A stretch of DNA of 9,058 nucleotides from Bacteroidota bacterium (GCA_017860335.1 JAFNAU010000065.1:1-9058); one strand, 5' to 3'; numbered from the stretch's first letter, positions 1-7,337 are shown. Program-made: numbers and translations. Notes: a model not told the origin generated them from the letters alone.

Positions 1-96
1 TCTATAAAGATACTGATTTCCAATGACTTATACAAATAAAATCGAGGCTATTTTCTTGATAATCATACGTTTAACATAAAGATTAACGAACTATTG
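1..96 (+). repeat. Left copy of 96-bp terminal inverted repeat
   Basis: Positions 1-96 match the reverse complement of 8960-9055 at 94 of 96 positions without gaps (position i pairs with 9056-i). The differences are at 48 (C here, T in the reverse-complemented right copy) and 66 (T here, C there). Similarity stops sharply after 96, where the left copy runs into the nuclease reading frame and the right copy into unrelated A+T-rich sequence. The repeat carries an outward-facing promoter-like element (5-36). Inference: this is the edge of a dispersed repeat, such as an insertion sequence whose body lies outside the window. No transposase is visible, so the element type is unknown. It may also mark where assembly stopped. 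Confidence 0.9.
5..36 (-). promoter_or_regulatory. Outward-facing Bacteroidota-type promoter in the left repeat
   Basis: On the minus strand, TTTG (33-36) is followed after 20 bases by TATCTTTA (5-12). The Bacteroidota consensus is a -33 TTTG or TTG, 19-21 bases, then TAnnTTTG, so this matches except for the last base of the -7 box. It points out of the window to the left, and both boxes are identical in the right repeat copy. Inference: it could drive a transposase or another gene just outside the window. Confidence 0.5.
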
Positions 97-858
97 TTAG
101 AAAGAATAAATCAGGATTCAGACAAATATCTACGTGAAAGACGTGAAATATTAAAACGTATAACCGAATTTGAGGCCTTTTCGACTTGTTGGGAAGCAGA
201 CCAATTCAAAGCGAAAGGATTAGTTTCCGAGATTCAAAAGGTGATTAATGTAAAGGATTCATTTACACGAATGAAACAAGAACGAGAAAATGAATCTAAT
301 TTACGAAGAAAAGAATACCAAGATAAAATTGCAGAAATACGTAAACACAAAGAAAATGTTGAGAAAATAAAGAATCAATTATTCGCTCTTTTCTCGGAGA
401 CTAACTTTCAAAAGCGTGGTAAATCATTAGAGAAAGTCTTAAATGAATATTTTAAAGCATTTCAGATCTTAGTCAGAGAGGACTTTAGACGTGTTGGTGA
501 CAACAAAGAAGGTATAATTGAACAGATTGATGGAATTGTTGAAGTTGACAATCAAATATTCTTAGTAGAAATGAAATGGAAAAAAGACACTGTTGGTGCT
601 GATGATATTTTTGCTCATTTAGGTCGAATATATCATAGAACTGAAGCCTACGGAATTTATATTTCAGCTTCAGGATATACGAGTTCAGGATTAATCGCAG
701 CTAAAGAAGCTTTGACTAAAAATGCGTTGATTGTCATGTTTGACTTGGAAGAATTTGTGAGAGTGATTGAAAGCGAAACCGACTTTAAACAGTATTTGAG
801 AGATAAAATAAAAGTCGCAATTGTAGACAAAGAACCTTTTAAAAAACTTATAAAATAA
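94..858 (+). CDS. Mrr-type restriction endonuclease-like protein, 5'-truncated
   Basis: The C-terminal half is a PD-(D/E)XK nuclease domain of the Mrr_cat kind, used by type IV restriction enzymes and related DNA-cleaving proteins. Numbered from the TTG at 94, visible features are GKSLEKVLNEYF (109-120), an acidic D146 in QIDG, the core E159-M-K161 (VEMKWKK), and a SASGYTSSGLIAA segment (191-203) typical of Mrr domains. Residues about 60-100 are highly charged and probably helical or coiled-coil. The catalytic D...ExK residues are intact. The start is doubtful: the frame is open upstream to position 40 with no ATG, the first in-frame ATG is at 271, and the TTG lies inside the repeat. Probably the N-terminal part was removed at the repeat boundary and this is a gene fragment. 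The gene is A+T-rich (20 of 60 G+C in 121-180, against 37 of 60 in 6841-6900 in hflX), suggesting transfer. Family is fairly sure; exact type and activity are not. Confidence 0.75.
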   Translation: MLERINQDSDKYLRERREILKRITEFEAFSTCWEADQFKAKGLVSEIQKVINVKDSFTRMKQERENESNLRRKEYQDKIAEIRKHKENVEKIKNQLFALFSETNFQKRGKSLEKVLNEYFKAFQILVREDFRRVGDNKEGIIEQIDGIVEVDNQIFLVEMKWKKDTVGADDIFAHLGRIYHRTEAYGIYISASGYTSSGLIAAKEALTKNALIVMFDLEEFVRVIESETDFKQYLRDKIKVAIVDKEPFKKLIK

Positions 859-920
859 AATACCTCCCCCTAACGCTCTCTTAGCTCATTTCAAAGCGCA
901 CATTTAAAGTTTTACCAGAC

Positions 921-1475
921 ATGAAGAAAGAAAATAAAATCGGCTGTTGTGGAATTGATTGCGGACTTTGTCCCCGATTCTATACTATCGGGTCTTCGGC
1001 TTGTCCTGGATGTTGCGGTTTGAACTTCAGGGAGAAACATCCGACATGCGGGTTCGTTACCTGCTGCGTGAATAAAAAAGGGCTTGAAACATGCGCTGAT
1101 TGTGATGAATTTCCATGTTCCCGGTTTGATAAGGAACGTCACGGTTTCGATTCTTTTGTTACCCACCAAAAAGTGTTCTCCAATCTGAATGATATTAAGA
1201 CGGGGGGACTGAAATTTTTCATCGACAGACAGCGTATCCGGATGGAACTATTAAAGGATTTTCTGGCTCGCTTCGACGATGGGCGATCCAAGAGTTTTTA
1301 TTGTCTTGCCTGTGCATTGTTACCGATAGATCGGTTGCAGGATTGTCAGCAGTTCATCCATACCATAACCGGTTCGGCCGATGTGAAACAGAAAAGCAAA
1401 ATGCTCAAAGACAGACTTCAGCAGACAGCAAACGACTTGAATATTGAACTAAGTCTCAATAACCGGAATAAATGA
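921..1475 (+). CDS. DUF3795 family cysteine-rich protein
   Basis: This 184-residue protein has 13 cysteines in its first 66 residues (9, 10, 14, 17, 28, 31, 32, 43, 48, 49, 58, 61, 66), starting with the CCGIDCGLCP pattern of DUF3795 proteins. Three more lie at 128, 131 and 142, within a conserved-looking SKSFYCLACALLPI stretch (123-136). No signal peptide or membrane segment is visible, so it is probably cytoplasmic. The family has no established function that I know of; the CxxC-type spacings suggest zinc or iron-sulfur binding, which is inference. ATG 921 is the natural start, 62 bases after the nuclease fragment. No Shine-Dalgarno sequence is seen. A strong terminator lies about 210 bases downstream. 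Its composition resembles the rest of the window rather than the A+T-rich nuclease gene. Confidence 0.85.
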   Translation: MKKENKIGCCGIDCGLCPRFYTIGSSACPGCCGLNFREKHPTCGFVTCCVNKKGLETCADCDEFPCSRFDKERHGFDSFVTHQKVFSNLNDIKTGGLKFFIDRQRIRMELLKDFLARFDDGRSKSFYCLACALLPIDRLQDCQQFIHTITGSADVKQKSKMLKDRLQQTANDLNIELSLNNRNK

Positions 1476-1679
1476 TTTCAACAGATAGTATTTCAATAAA
1501 GTTAAAGATTGATTATCCCACGCAGCCGCACAACTGGATCTAATAGTTCCCTGAATGTTCAAACAGAGACCCTGAATAAACATAAATTTAGTTCACCCAA
1601 CTTTCCGTGCAAGCCTTTCAGTCTTCCGGCAGAAAATCTTAGAAAATAAAGTCTCCTGACTTCCCGGTTTCGCAATTAT

Positions 1680-1732
1680 AAAAAACTTCCTGTTTCGGTT
1701 GCGCGAAACAGGAAGCAAAAGTTTTTTTTTTT
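1680..1732. terminator. Bidirectional rho-independent terminator
   Basis: A perfect 12-bp stem (1686-1697 with 1704-1715) encloses a 6-base loop. On the plus strand it is followed, after six bases, by eleven Ts (1722-1732). On the minus strand the stem is followed directly by six Ts (complement of 1680-1685). It sits between convergent genes, the DUF3795 gene from the left and the FMN reductase from the right, and can serve both. The minus-strand geometry is the more canonical. The stretch 1476-1679 before it holds nothing else I can support. Confidence 0.85.
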
Positions 1733-1748
1733 GTAAACCGTAAACTTA

Positions 1749-2303
1749 TTACTTTACAAACGTTTCAACCCACTGTGCGAAAGCTTTCATATAGCTTTTT
1801 ACAAAGTCGAGGGTAGAATCATTGTTGAGTCTGCCGTTATCGTCAAAAAGGCTCGTGGCGTTACCGATATAAGCTTCGGGTTGTGTCATGGTTGGCATAC
1901 CGAGGAATGCCAGCACCTGACGCAGGTGATTGCTTGCTCCGAAGGCACCCAGACCACCAATGGTTACGCTCACGATGGCTGCGGGTTTTCCTCCCCACAC
2001 GCTTTGTCCCCACGGACGGGAGGCTACATCAATGGCGTTTTTTAGTACTCCGGGGAATGAACGGTTGTATTCGGGGGTTACGAAAAGTACTCCGTCGAAA
2101 CTTTTCACTTTATTGCGGAATTCCACCCAGGCTTGTGGCGGAGTGGCGTCGAGGTCTTCGGAATATAAATCAAGATTTCCTATTTCCAGAAATTCAAAAC
2201 TGAGCTGTTCGGGTGCATTTTCTGTAAGTGCCACAGCCATTTTCCTGTTGAATGATTCTTTGCGCAAGCTGCCAACGATTACGGCGATTTTCAATTGTTT
2301 CAT
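1749..2303 (-). CDS. NADPH-dependent FMN reductase family protein
   Basis: A 184-residue flavodoxin-like protein of the NADPH-dependent FMN reductase family (PF03358), which includes ChrR/YieF-type quinone and chromate reductases and azoreductases. It would transfer electrons from NAD(P)H through bound FMN to quinones or similar acceptors in the cytoplasm. The FMN-phosphate loop GSLRKESFNRK is at residues 11-21, after a beta strand (KIAVIV). The second signature, TPEYNRSFPGVLKNAID, is at 76-92. A glycine-rich GGLGAFGASNHLRQ segment follows at 116-129. Length is normal for the family and both flavin-contact motifs are intact. ATG 2303 sits just before the first beta strand and follows an A-rich leader. 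It is transcribed separately from the dehydrogenase upstream, since a terminator lies between them. The physiological substrate cannot be assigned from sequence. Confidence 0.92.
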   Translation of the reverse strand: MKQLKIAVIVGSLRKESFNRKMAVALTENAPEQLSFEFLEIGNLDLYSEDLDATPPQAWVEFRNKVKSFDGVLFVTPEYNRSFPGVLKNAIDVASRPWGQSVWGGKPAAIVSVTIGGLGAFGASNHLRQVLAFLGMPTMTQPEAYIGNATSLFDDNGRLNNDSTLDFVKSYMKAFAQWVETFVK

Positions 2304-2480
2304 TGTTGCTGAATTTATTTATTTTTTTGTTTGTAATTTTATATTCTGCATTTCAAACAATGTATGCCGCGAAAAAGTTTATCGATTTTTATTTATAAGC
2401 TATCAATAAAAGTTATAAGTTTGAAAAAACACATCTTCACTTGCTCAGTCTGTAAGTCAGGGAAGAAAGAAAATCTGACA

Positions 2481-2516
2481 AAAAAAAGGAAATTAAATGT
2501 CGTTTAATTTCCTTTT
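2481..2516 (-). terminator. Rho-independent terminator of the alcohol dehydrogenase gene
   Basis: A perfect 14-bp A/T-rich inverted repeat (2484-2497 with 2503-2516) encloses a 5-base loop. Read on the minus strand, the stem ends in a run of seven Ts (complement of 2481-2487). It starts about 18 bases after the stop codon of the dehydrogenase gene. It separates that gene from the FMN reductase, whose own promoter should lie in 2304-2480, although I found no clear -7 box there. Confidence 0.8.
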
Positions 2517-2534
2517 ACTGTGTTTTGTTGTGTC

Positions 2535-3707
2535 TTAATTATCAGCTGCAAGTTTGTAAATGGCTTCAATATCTTTTTCATTGAGCTTCACGAAACTCCC
2601 GACAGTCCGGCCATTGAGTTTAAGCATGCTGATGAGGCTCGGGATGTCATCTTTTTTGGCTCCGAGTTCATTGAAACGCACGGGCATCCCGATGGATTTC
2701 AGGAAGGTTTCGAAACGGGTGATTCCTTCTCGTGCAGTGATTTCAGGATTTTCGAAATTCATCTGGCATCCCATCACACGGGTGGCGAACTGCGCGTAGC
2801 GCATCACGTCGTGCTTCTGGTTATATTTGAGCCAGGCCGGGAACATAACAGCCAGTCCGGCACCATGAGCCACATCGTAGAGTGCCGACAGTTCGTGTTC
2901 CAGCTGGTGAGTACCCCAGTCCTGTTCGCGGCCGACACCGCAGATGTCATTGTGAGCCACCATTCCTGCCCACATGATGTTTGCGCGGGCATCATAGTCA
3001 TCGGGGTTGGCAATGGCTTTGGGCGTTTCGCTGAGTATGGTGAGCATGATGCCTTCACAAAGCCGGTCTGTAATTTCCACGTTGCGGGTGTTGGTAAAGT
3101 AGCGTTCGAGCACATGGGCAAACATATCGGTTGCACCGCAGGCAGTCTGATAGGGCGGGAGTGTTTGCGTCAGCGCAGGATTGAGGATGGAGAATACAGG
3201 ACGGATTTTATCGCTTCCGGTGCCACGTTTCACCATGCCGTTTTCATGAGTTATCACAGACGATAGCGATGCTTCGCTTCCGGCTGCGGCAATGGTAAGG
3301 ACAGTCGCCACCGGCAATGCCTTATCAATCCTTTTGCCCTGATAGAAATCCCAGAAATCGCCTTCGTAGGGAACACCGATGGCAATGGCTTTGGCCGAAT
3401 CGATAGAGCTGCCGCCACCCACAGCCAGGATGAAATCCACGTTTTCTTTTCTGCAGAGGTCAATCCCTTCGTAAACCAGTCCACTGCGCGGGTTGGGCAT
3501 CACTCCACCCAGTTCCACAAACGAAATTTTTTCTTTATTGAGCGATGTTTTCACGCGGTCAAGCAATCCGCTGCGAACCACTGAACCACCTCCGTAATGT
3601 ATCAGGACTTTTGAGCCGCCAAAGCGTTTAACTAGTTTACCTGCATTGTTTTCTTTATCTTTTCCGAACTCGAAATAGGTCGGACTATAAAAATTAAAAT
3701 TTTCCAT
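2535..3707 (-). CDS. Iron-type (group III) alcohol dehydrogenase, YqhD/BDH-like
   Basis: A 390-residue NAD(P)H-dependent alcohol dehydrogenase/aldehyde reductase of the iron-containing family, closest in pattern to E. coli YqhD and clostridial butanol dehydrogenases. These reduce short-chain and toxic aldehydes to alcohols in the cytoplasm. The N-terminal dinucleotide-binding domain has a GGGS loop (39-42), MPNPRSG (70-76) and AVGGGSSIDSAKAIA (95-109). The metal ligands in the C-terminal helical domain are D194 and H198 (GATDMFAH), H267 (THQLEHELSALYD) and H281 (VAHGAG), the same spacing as in YqhD. All four are present, so the enzyme should be active; iron or zinc cannot be told apart from sequence. 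Length is typical. The start at 3707 precedes the usual family N-terminus (FNFYSPTYFEFG). A terminator follows the stop closely. Substrate and exact cofactor preference are not determined. Confidence 0.93.
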   Translation of the reverse strand: MENFNFYSPTYFEFGKDKENNAGKLVKRFGGSKVLIHYGGGSVVRSGLLDRVKTSLNKEKISFVELGGVMPNPRSGLVYEGIDLCRKENVDFILAVGGGSSIDSAKAIAIGVPYEGDFWDFYQGKRIDKALPVATVLTIAAAGSEASLSSVITHENGMVKRGTGSDKIRPVFSILNPALTQTLPPYQTACGATDMFAHVLERYFTNTRNVEITDRLCEGIMLTILSETPKAIANPDDYDARANIMWAGMVAHNDICGVGREQDWGTHQLEHELSALYDVAHGAGLAVMFPAWLKYNQKHDVMRYAQFATRVMGCQMNFENPEITAREGITRFETFLKSIGMPVRFNELGAKKDDIPSLISMLKLNGRTVGSFVKLNEKDIEAIYKLAADN

Positions 3708-3726
3708 TCGTTATTGGTTCTTGAGC

Positions 3727-3756
3727 CCACCTTGCCCTCCCTCAAGGTGGGGCAAG
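3727..3756. repeat. GC-rich intergenic hairpin
   Basis: An 8-bp inverted repeat (3727-3734 with 3743-3750) has an 8-base loop. A competing 7-bp pairing is possible between 3731-3737 and 3750-3756. It lies about 20 bases upstream of the dehydrogenase start, so it could form in DNA or in the leader RNA. No T-tract follows, so it is not a classical terminator. Similar short GC-rich palindromes occur between genes in Bacteroidota; any function here is unknown. Confidence 0.5.
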
Positions 3757-3793
3757 AAAAGACAGTTATTGTTATTCAGTTATTGGTTATTCT

Positions 3794-3860
3794 AACAATT
3801 CAACAATTCAACAATTCAACAATTCAAAAGTTCATCGATTCAACGATTCAACAGTTCAAC
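3794..3860. repeat. Octamer tandem repeat (AACAATTC)n
   Basis: Four perfect AACAATTC units (3794-3825) are followed by four degenerate units in the same 8-base register: AAAAGTTC, ATCGATTC, AACGATTC and AACAGTTC, ending with a partial unit at 3860. It lies between the stop of the DUF4954 gene and the start of the dehydrogenase gene, hence upstream of the dehydrogenase. The perfect block beside decayed units suggests growth by slipped-strand replication. It is outside any coding frame, so it would not cause phase variation by frameshift, but a change in copy number would move upstream promoter elements relative to the gene. Confidence 0.85.
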
Positions 3861-3879
3861 TTGTAGCTTTCCTCTTTAA

Positions 3880-3894
3880 CCCCCTTGAGGGGGG
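3880..3894. repeat. C-run/G-run hairpin after the DUF4954 stop
   Basis: Five Cs (3880-3884), a TTGA loop and a run of six Gs (3889-3894) form a short, very GC-rich hairpin 11 bases beyond the stop codon of the DUF4954 gene. A second G run follows at 3897-3902. On the minus strand no T-tract follows, so it is at best an unconventional transcript end. It resembles the other GC-rich hairpin in the same gap (3727-3756), which also contains CCTTG/CAAGG. Confidence 0.45.
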
Positions 3895-3905
3895 TAGGGG
3901 GGCTA

Positions 3906-5888
3906 TCACAGCCTGTTGATTTGTTCGATGACTGTGTTTCCGAGTGCGGTTTTCAGTTCAATATGATGGAGAACTTCCTGAACAAATGGATTTTTTTCAA
4001 AGGTACCGCGTACATTTTCAAAGTCCTTGTGTTTTTGTTCTTCGTCGCCATCCACCCCAAACCCGATTTTGGAACTCAGGTTAAATTCCTTTTTAGCATC
4101 TTCGTAGAGAAGTTTGTCCAGGTTGACAACCGCTTCCTTCCATAAATCAATAAATGCAGTCAGTTCATCTTTGCTGACGGTTTGTATCGGTTTTCCCCAG
4201 TAATCTTCCAGCTTTTGCTGCGCCCATGTCCATTCATAGTTATAGTACTCTCTGTGCATTTCTTCCAGCCGGTTGCGGATATCGCTCAGGGTTAGGGTAT
4301 TGTTCTCAATATCGGTCAGTAAGATTTCAACTATCTGTTTAGGAGCAATCAGCCCGGAGAGGTCAATCCAGTCACCCAGTCCGTTTTTGTCGTTGGATGG
4401 AAGCGATTGCTGCAACTCTTTCAGTGATGCGGGATTTTCTTTTTGTATTCTGCTGATAAGTGAATTACCAAGAAACTTATAGATGGCTGTATGATAAAGC
4501 TTTATTCCTTTTTCGAGCGATGAATGTTTTATTTTGCAGTTCTGATAGGTGAAAATCTCTGTTGTTTCGCCCGATATCTTTTTCAGGTTTTCAAGCACTT
4601 CTATACCCTTATACATTTTCTGTATGGTGTAGGGACTGAGCAGGTTGAAATTGATGGGGTCGAGTTTTACCTCATCTTTCCTGTTGTCGCGTTTCGGCCA
4701 TTTCTGTGCATCGCGGATAGTACCGACACTCCGCAGGTTTACTCCCGGTACCAGAAAACTCTGTGTGGCATTCTCAATAAGGTAAGAGAAAGGCAGATCG
4801 GTGGTGTCGGAGTGTGAGGTATGACGCCCCATTACGAGTGTGAAAGTGCCTATCTTGGCAGGCCAGAGCAGATAGGAGTCGCTGGTGGTTTTTGACCCGC
4901 GCTCCACTATGCCCTGATGGATAGGTCCGAGCTTGTACATGTGGTTGCTCTGGTTGGAACCGCTACCCGCGTTGAGGAACGAGAACATTCCCGCAATTAG
5001 CAGACTTGACTTATGGTGCGATACGGTATAGGGTCCGGCAAATATGGCCGTAGCTTCACCGTGCATTCCCTGGCAGTTGGAAAAGAACAGCGAATCGAGT
5101 GCCGAATAATGTTTATCCATAATGCAACCCTGACCGATGAAGCAGGTTGACACGAGGGTTGAATCTGTAATGGTAACTCCCGAGCAAAGAATGAAATCGG
5201 TGCACTTAACTCCCGAACCAAGTTGTACAGGCGCTTTGGCTGTGCTGTTGATGGAGCCGTTCTTCAGATTAGAAACTCCCTTAATGCTGCTGAAGTCACC
5301 AATCCGTACATTCTTGATTCGACCGCAATTAATAATTTCAACGTTTTCGCCAATCTTTCCCCGATTCGAACGAATGCTTTCAGCGTAATTGTCAATCATC
5401 CTTTGCATATTTTCGATCATGGCGGGACGATGGCGGTACAGGGTGAGAATGTAGGCCAGCGGAGCCGACAGGTAATCGTAGATGGGTACTTCGCGTCCGC
5501 CCGTTTCGTTCATCACCGGGACGCGCACCCCGTTGCCGAAAGTGGATTGCCCGTCAACAACAATAAGGTTGGTATTTTCGATGTATGTGCCGTTACCTAC
5601 GTCGTAGTTGGCCATGTAGTTGTGAATGTTTTCGATAAATACATCATCGCCGATGATGCAGTTGTGCAGGCAGCAGTTAAACAGTCCGCTGTGCTTGCGA
5701 AAACCGCCGTCCATTTCGAACACTTTATTGAATTTTCCCAGTTTTATGGTACCCGAAAAATGTACGTTTGACACATATTGAGGTGAAAATCCGGAGCTAA
5801 CGGTTATATTTTTCCAGTCGTCGGCTGTACATCCGTACACCACCAGCGTGGCTATTTCCTTTTCGGTAAGATTTCTGTAATTTTCCAT
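3906..5888 (-). CDS. DUF4954 family left-handed beta-helix protein
   Basis: A 660-residue protein that I recognise as DUF4954, a Bacteroidota family without a firmly assigned function. The N-terminal two thirds contain hexapeptide-like repeats typical of left-handed beta-helix acyl- and nucleotidyltransferases. Examples are LFNCCLHNCIIGDDVFIENI (69-88), IGENVEIINCGRIKNVRIGDF (179-199) and CTDFILCSGVTITDSTLVST (229-248), followed by IGQGCIMD (251-258). A Gly/His-rich central part has histidines at 276, 291, 292, 316, 324, 356 and 359. The last 200 residues are charged and mostly helical, with a Trp/Tyr-rich stretch (YYNYEWTWAQQKLEDYW, 548-564). No signal peptide or membrane segment is visible, so it is probably cytoplasmic. 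The usual sugar-nucleotide GXGT-type N-terminal domain is absent. It may modify or sense sugar derivatives, but this is only inferred from the fold. It starts at ATG 5888; the neighbours give no functional hint. Confidence 0.85.
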   Translation of the reverse strand: MENYRNLTEKEIATLVVYGCTADDWKNITVSSGFSPQYVSNVHFSGTIKLGKFNKVFEMDGGFRKHSGLFNCCLHNCIIGDDVFIENIHNYMANYDVGNGTYIENTNLIVVDGQSTFGNGVRVPVMNETGGREVPIYDYLSAPLAYILTLYRHRPAMIENMQRMIDNYAESIRSNRGKIGENVEIINCGRIKNVRIGDFSSIKGVSNLKNGSINSTAKAPVQLGSGVKCTDFILCSGVTITDSTLVSTCFIGQGCIMDKHYSALDSLFFSNCQGMHGEATAIFAGPYTVSHHKSSLLIAGMFSFLNAGSGSNQSNHMYKLGPIHQGIVERGSKTTSDSYLLWPAKIGTFTLVMGRHTSHSDTTDLPFSYLIENATQSFLVPGVNLRSVGTIRDAQKWPKRDNRKDEVKLDPINFNLLSPYTIQKMYKGIEVLENLKKISGETTEIFTYQNCKIKHSSLEKGIKLYHTAIYKFLGNSLISRIQKENPASLKELQQSLPSNDKNGLGDWIDLSGLIAPKQIVEILLTDIENNTLTLSDIRNRLEEMHREYYNYEWTWAQQKLEDYWGKPIQTVSKDELTAFIDLWKEAVVNLDKLLYEDAKKEFNLSSKIGFGVDGDEEQKHKDFENVRGTFEKNPFVQEVLHHIELKTALGNTVIEQINRL

Positions 5889-6077
5889 AAATGGATTATG
5901 TAATTAAGTTATATTCTGAATGAATTAATATAATCGGATGATTTTTCAGGGTCAGATATAAGATAGTGAAAGTGGCAACTTGTTGATACCGGAAACTCAT
6001 TCGCACCGGCACATTTCACCGGATTGCAGGTATGAATGTGTCGAGCTGTAATTCTTCTTATTTAAAAGAATAAAAAG

Positions 6078-7337
6078 CTATTCTTCAAATTCTTCGTTGT
6101 CGTATTTCTCGAACAGAAAATCGTTGTACGGATAACGCTCAATGTGAATAGATTTCACTTTGTTATACAGCATTTCCTTCAACTCATTGACATTCGTTTT
6201 GTTTTTGGCGGAAATGAAGATGCAGTTGTCGTGCAATTTCGACATCCAGGTTTTCTTCAGTTCGTCCAGACTGATATTTTCCTTCCTTACCGGGCTGAGG
6301 TCGTCCTCGTCCTTGGGTGTGTAGGTAAACGCGTCGATTTTGTTGAAAACCAGTATAACCGGTTTTTCAGTTTTATCAATGTCTTTCAGTGTCTGATTGA
6401 CCACCTCCAGTTGTTCCTCGAAGTTGGGGTGGGAGATATCCACCACATGCAGCAGCAGGTCGGCTTCACGCACTTCATCGAGGGTCGATTTGAACGATTC
6501 TATCAGGTTGGTGGGCAGCTTGCGGATGAATCCCACCGTGTCGGAAAGCAGAAATGGCAGATTGTCAACAATTACTTTGCGCACCGTAGTGTCAAGTGTG
6601 GCAAATAGTTTGTTCTCGGCAAATACATCCGATTTACTCAGCAGGTTCATCAGGGTGGATTTCCCCACATTGGTATATCCCACCAGTGAAACACGTACCA
6701 TCTTTCCGCGATTTTTGCGTTGGGTTGCCATCTGCTTATCGATGGTTTTCAGTTCCTGCTTCAGCAGTGAAATCTTGTTAAGGATAATTCTCCGGTCGGT
6801 TTCGAGCTGTGTTTCACCCGGTCCGTAGCGTCCGATACCTCCACCACGCTGACGTTCGAGGTGTGTCCACATACCGGTAAGCCGGGGGAGCAGATACTGG
6901 TATTGAGCCAGTTCCACCTGTGTTTTAGCATTGGCGGTTTGCGCCCTGCGGGCGAAAATATCCAGTATCAGGTTGGTCCGATCCAGAATTTTTACCAGAT
7001 CGGTCGCATTCGGATCTTTGTCCACCAGTTCATTTTCAATGTTGCGGATTTGCTTGGGCGACAACTCATCATCAAAAATTACTATCCCGATATTGTTTTC
7101 TTCTACGTATGTTTTAATTTCCTGCAATTTACCCGGGCCCACAAATGTTTTGGGATTGGGATAATCCAGACGCTGAAAAAACATCTTTTCGGGCACAGCG
7201 CCGGCTGTTTCAGCCAGGAATGCGAGCTCGTCGAGGTATTCGCGGGCTTTATCCTCGTTCTGCGCAGGAGTGATCAGGCCTACCAGCACGGCGGTTTCCT
7301 GATATATTTCTGTTTTTATGGTGTCTTTTTCGTTCAT
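6078..7337 (-). CDS. hflX: GTPase HflX, ribosome-associated
   Basis: HflX is a GTPase that binds the 50S subunit and splits or rescues stalled 70S ribosomes, particularly under heat stress. From ATG 7337 the protein has 419 residues. The N-terminal nucleotide-binding-like domain contains PNPKTFVGPGK (60-70). The helical linker and HflX signature GGGIGRYGPGETQLETDRR is at 165-183. The G domain follows: G1 GYTNVGKST (220-228), switch I FATLDTTVR (245-253), G3 DTVGFI (266-271), G4 NKID (332-335) and G5 SAKN. All GTP-binding motifs are intact. A longer frame opens at a TTG (7367), but that codon lies inside a perfect -7 promoter box (7365-7372) and would not be transcribed, so the ATG is preferred. 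It is divergent from the secreted DUF3472 gene. The acidic C-terminus (EKYDNEEFEE) is unremarkable for the group. Confidence 0.97.
   Translation of the reverse strand: MNEKDTIKTEIYQETAVLVGLITPAQNEDKAREYLDELAFLAETAGAVPEKMFFQRLDYPNPKTFVGPGKLQEIKTYVEENNIGIVIFDDELSPKQIRNIENELVDKDPNATDLVKILDRTNLILDIFARRAQTANAKTQVELAQYQYLLPRLTGMWTHLERQRGGGIGRYGPGETQLETDRRIILNKISLLKQELKTIDKQMATQRKNRGKMVRVSLVGYTNVGKSTLMNLLSKSDVFAENKLFATLDTTVRKVIVDNLPFLLSDTVGFIRKLPTNLIESFKSTLDEVREADLLLHVVDISHPNFEEQLEVVNQTLKDIDKTEKPVILVFNKIDAFTYTPKDEDDLSPVRKENISLDELKKTWMSKLHDNCIFISAKNKTNVNELKEMLYNKVKSIHIERYPYNDFLFEKYDNEEFEE

Noticed and set aside
859..920. Sequence after the nuclease gene (CCTAACGC ... AAGCGC) resembles an integron cassette recombination site
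   Set aside because: The matching GTTRRRY core and paired R'/R'' boxes are missing, and there is no cassette array or integrase.
1472..1543. Small frame of 23 codons overlapping the DUF3795 stop by ATGA
   Set aside because: It is very short, has no recognisable similarity and no ribosome-binding signal; the overlap is likely chance.
2304..2480. Promoter for the FMN reductase
   Set aside because: No TAnnTTTG match was found on the minus strand in this gap; only A/T-rich sequence is present, so no site is claimed.
2520..3266. Long plus-strand reading frame of 248 codons opposite the alcohol dehydrogenase
   Set aside because: It lies wholly antisense to a gene with all family motifs and metal ligands, and the product has no recognisable domain.
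5223..5771. Plus-strand frame of 182 codons opposite DUF4954
   Set aside because: It is an antisense shadow of a clear 660-residue gene, with no family motif or start signal.
5990..6035. Possible hairpin in the gap between DUF4954 and hflX (CATTC ... GAATG with inner CCGG pairs)
   Set aside because: The pairing is interrupted, the CCGG boxes are self-palindromic and no T-tract follows, so neither a terminator nor a regulatory RNA can be supported.
6049..6076. Candidate terminator just after the hflX stop (ATTCTT ... AAGAAT)
   Set aside because: The stem is short and A/T-only with a bulge, and no T run follows it in the minus-strand direction.
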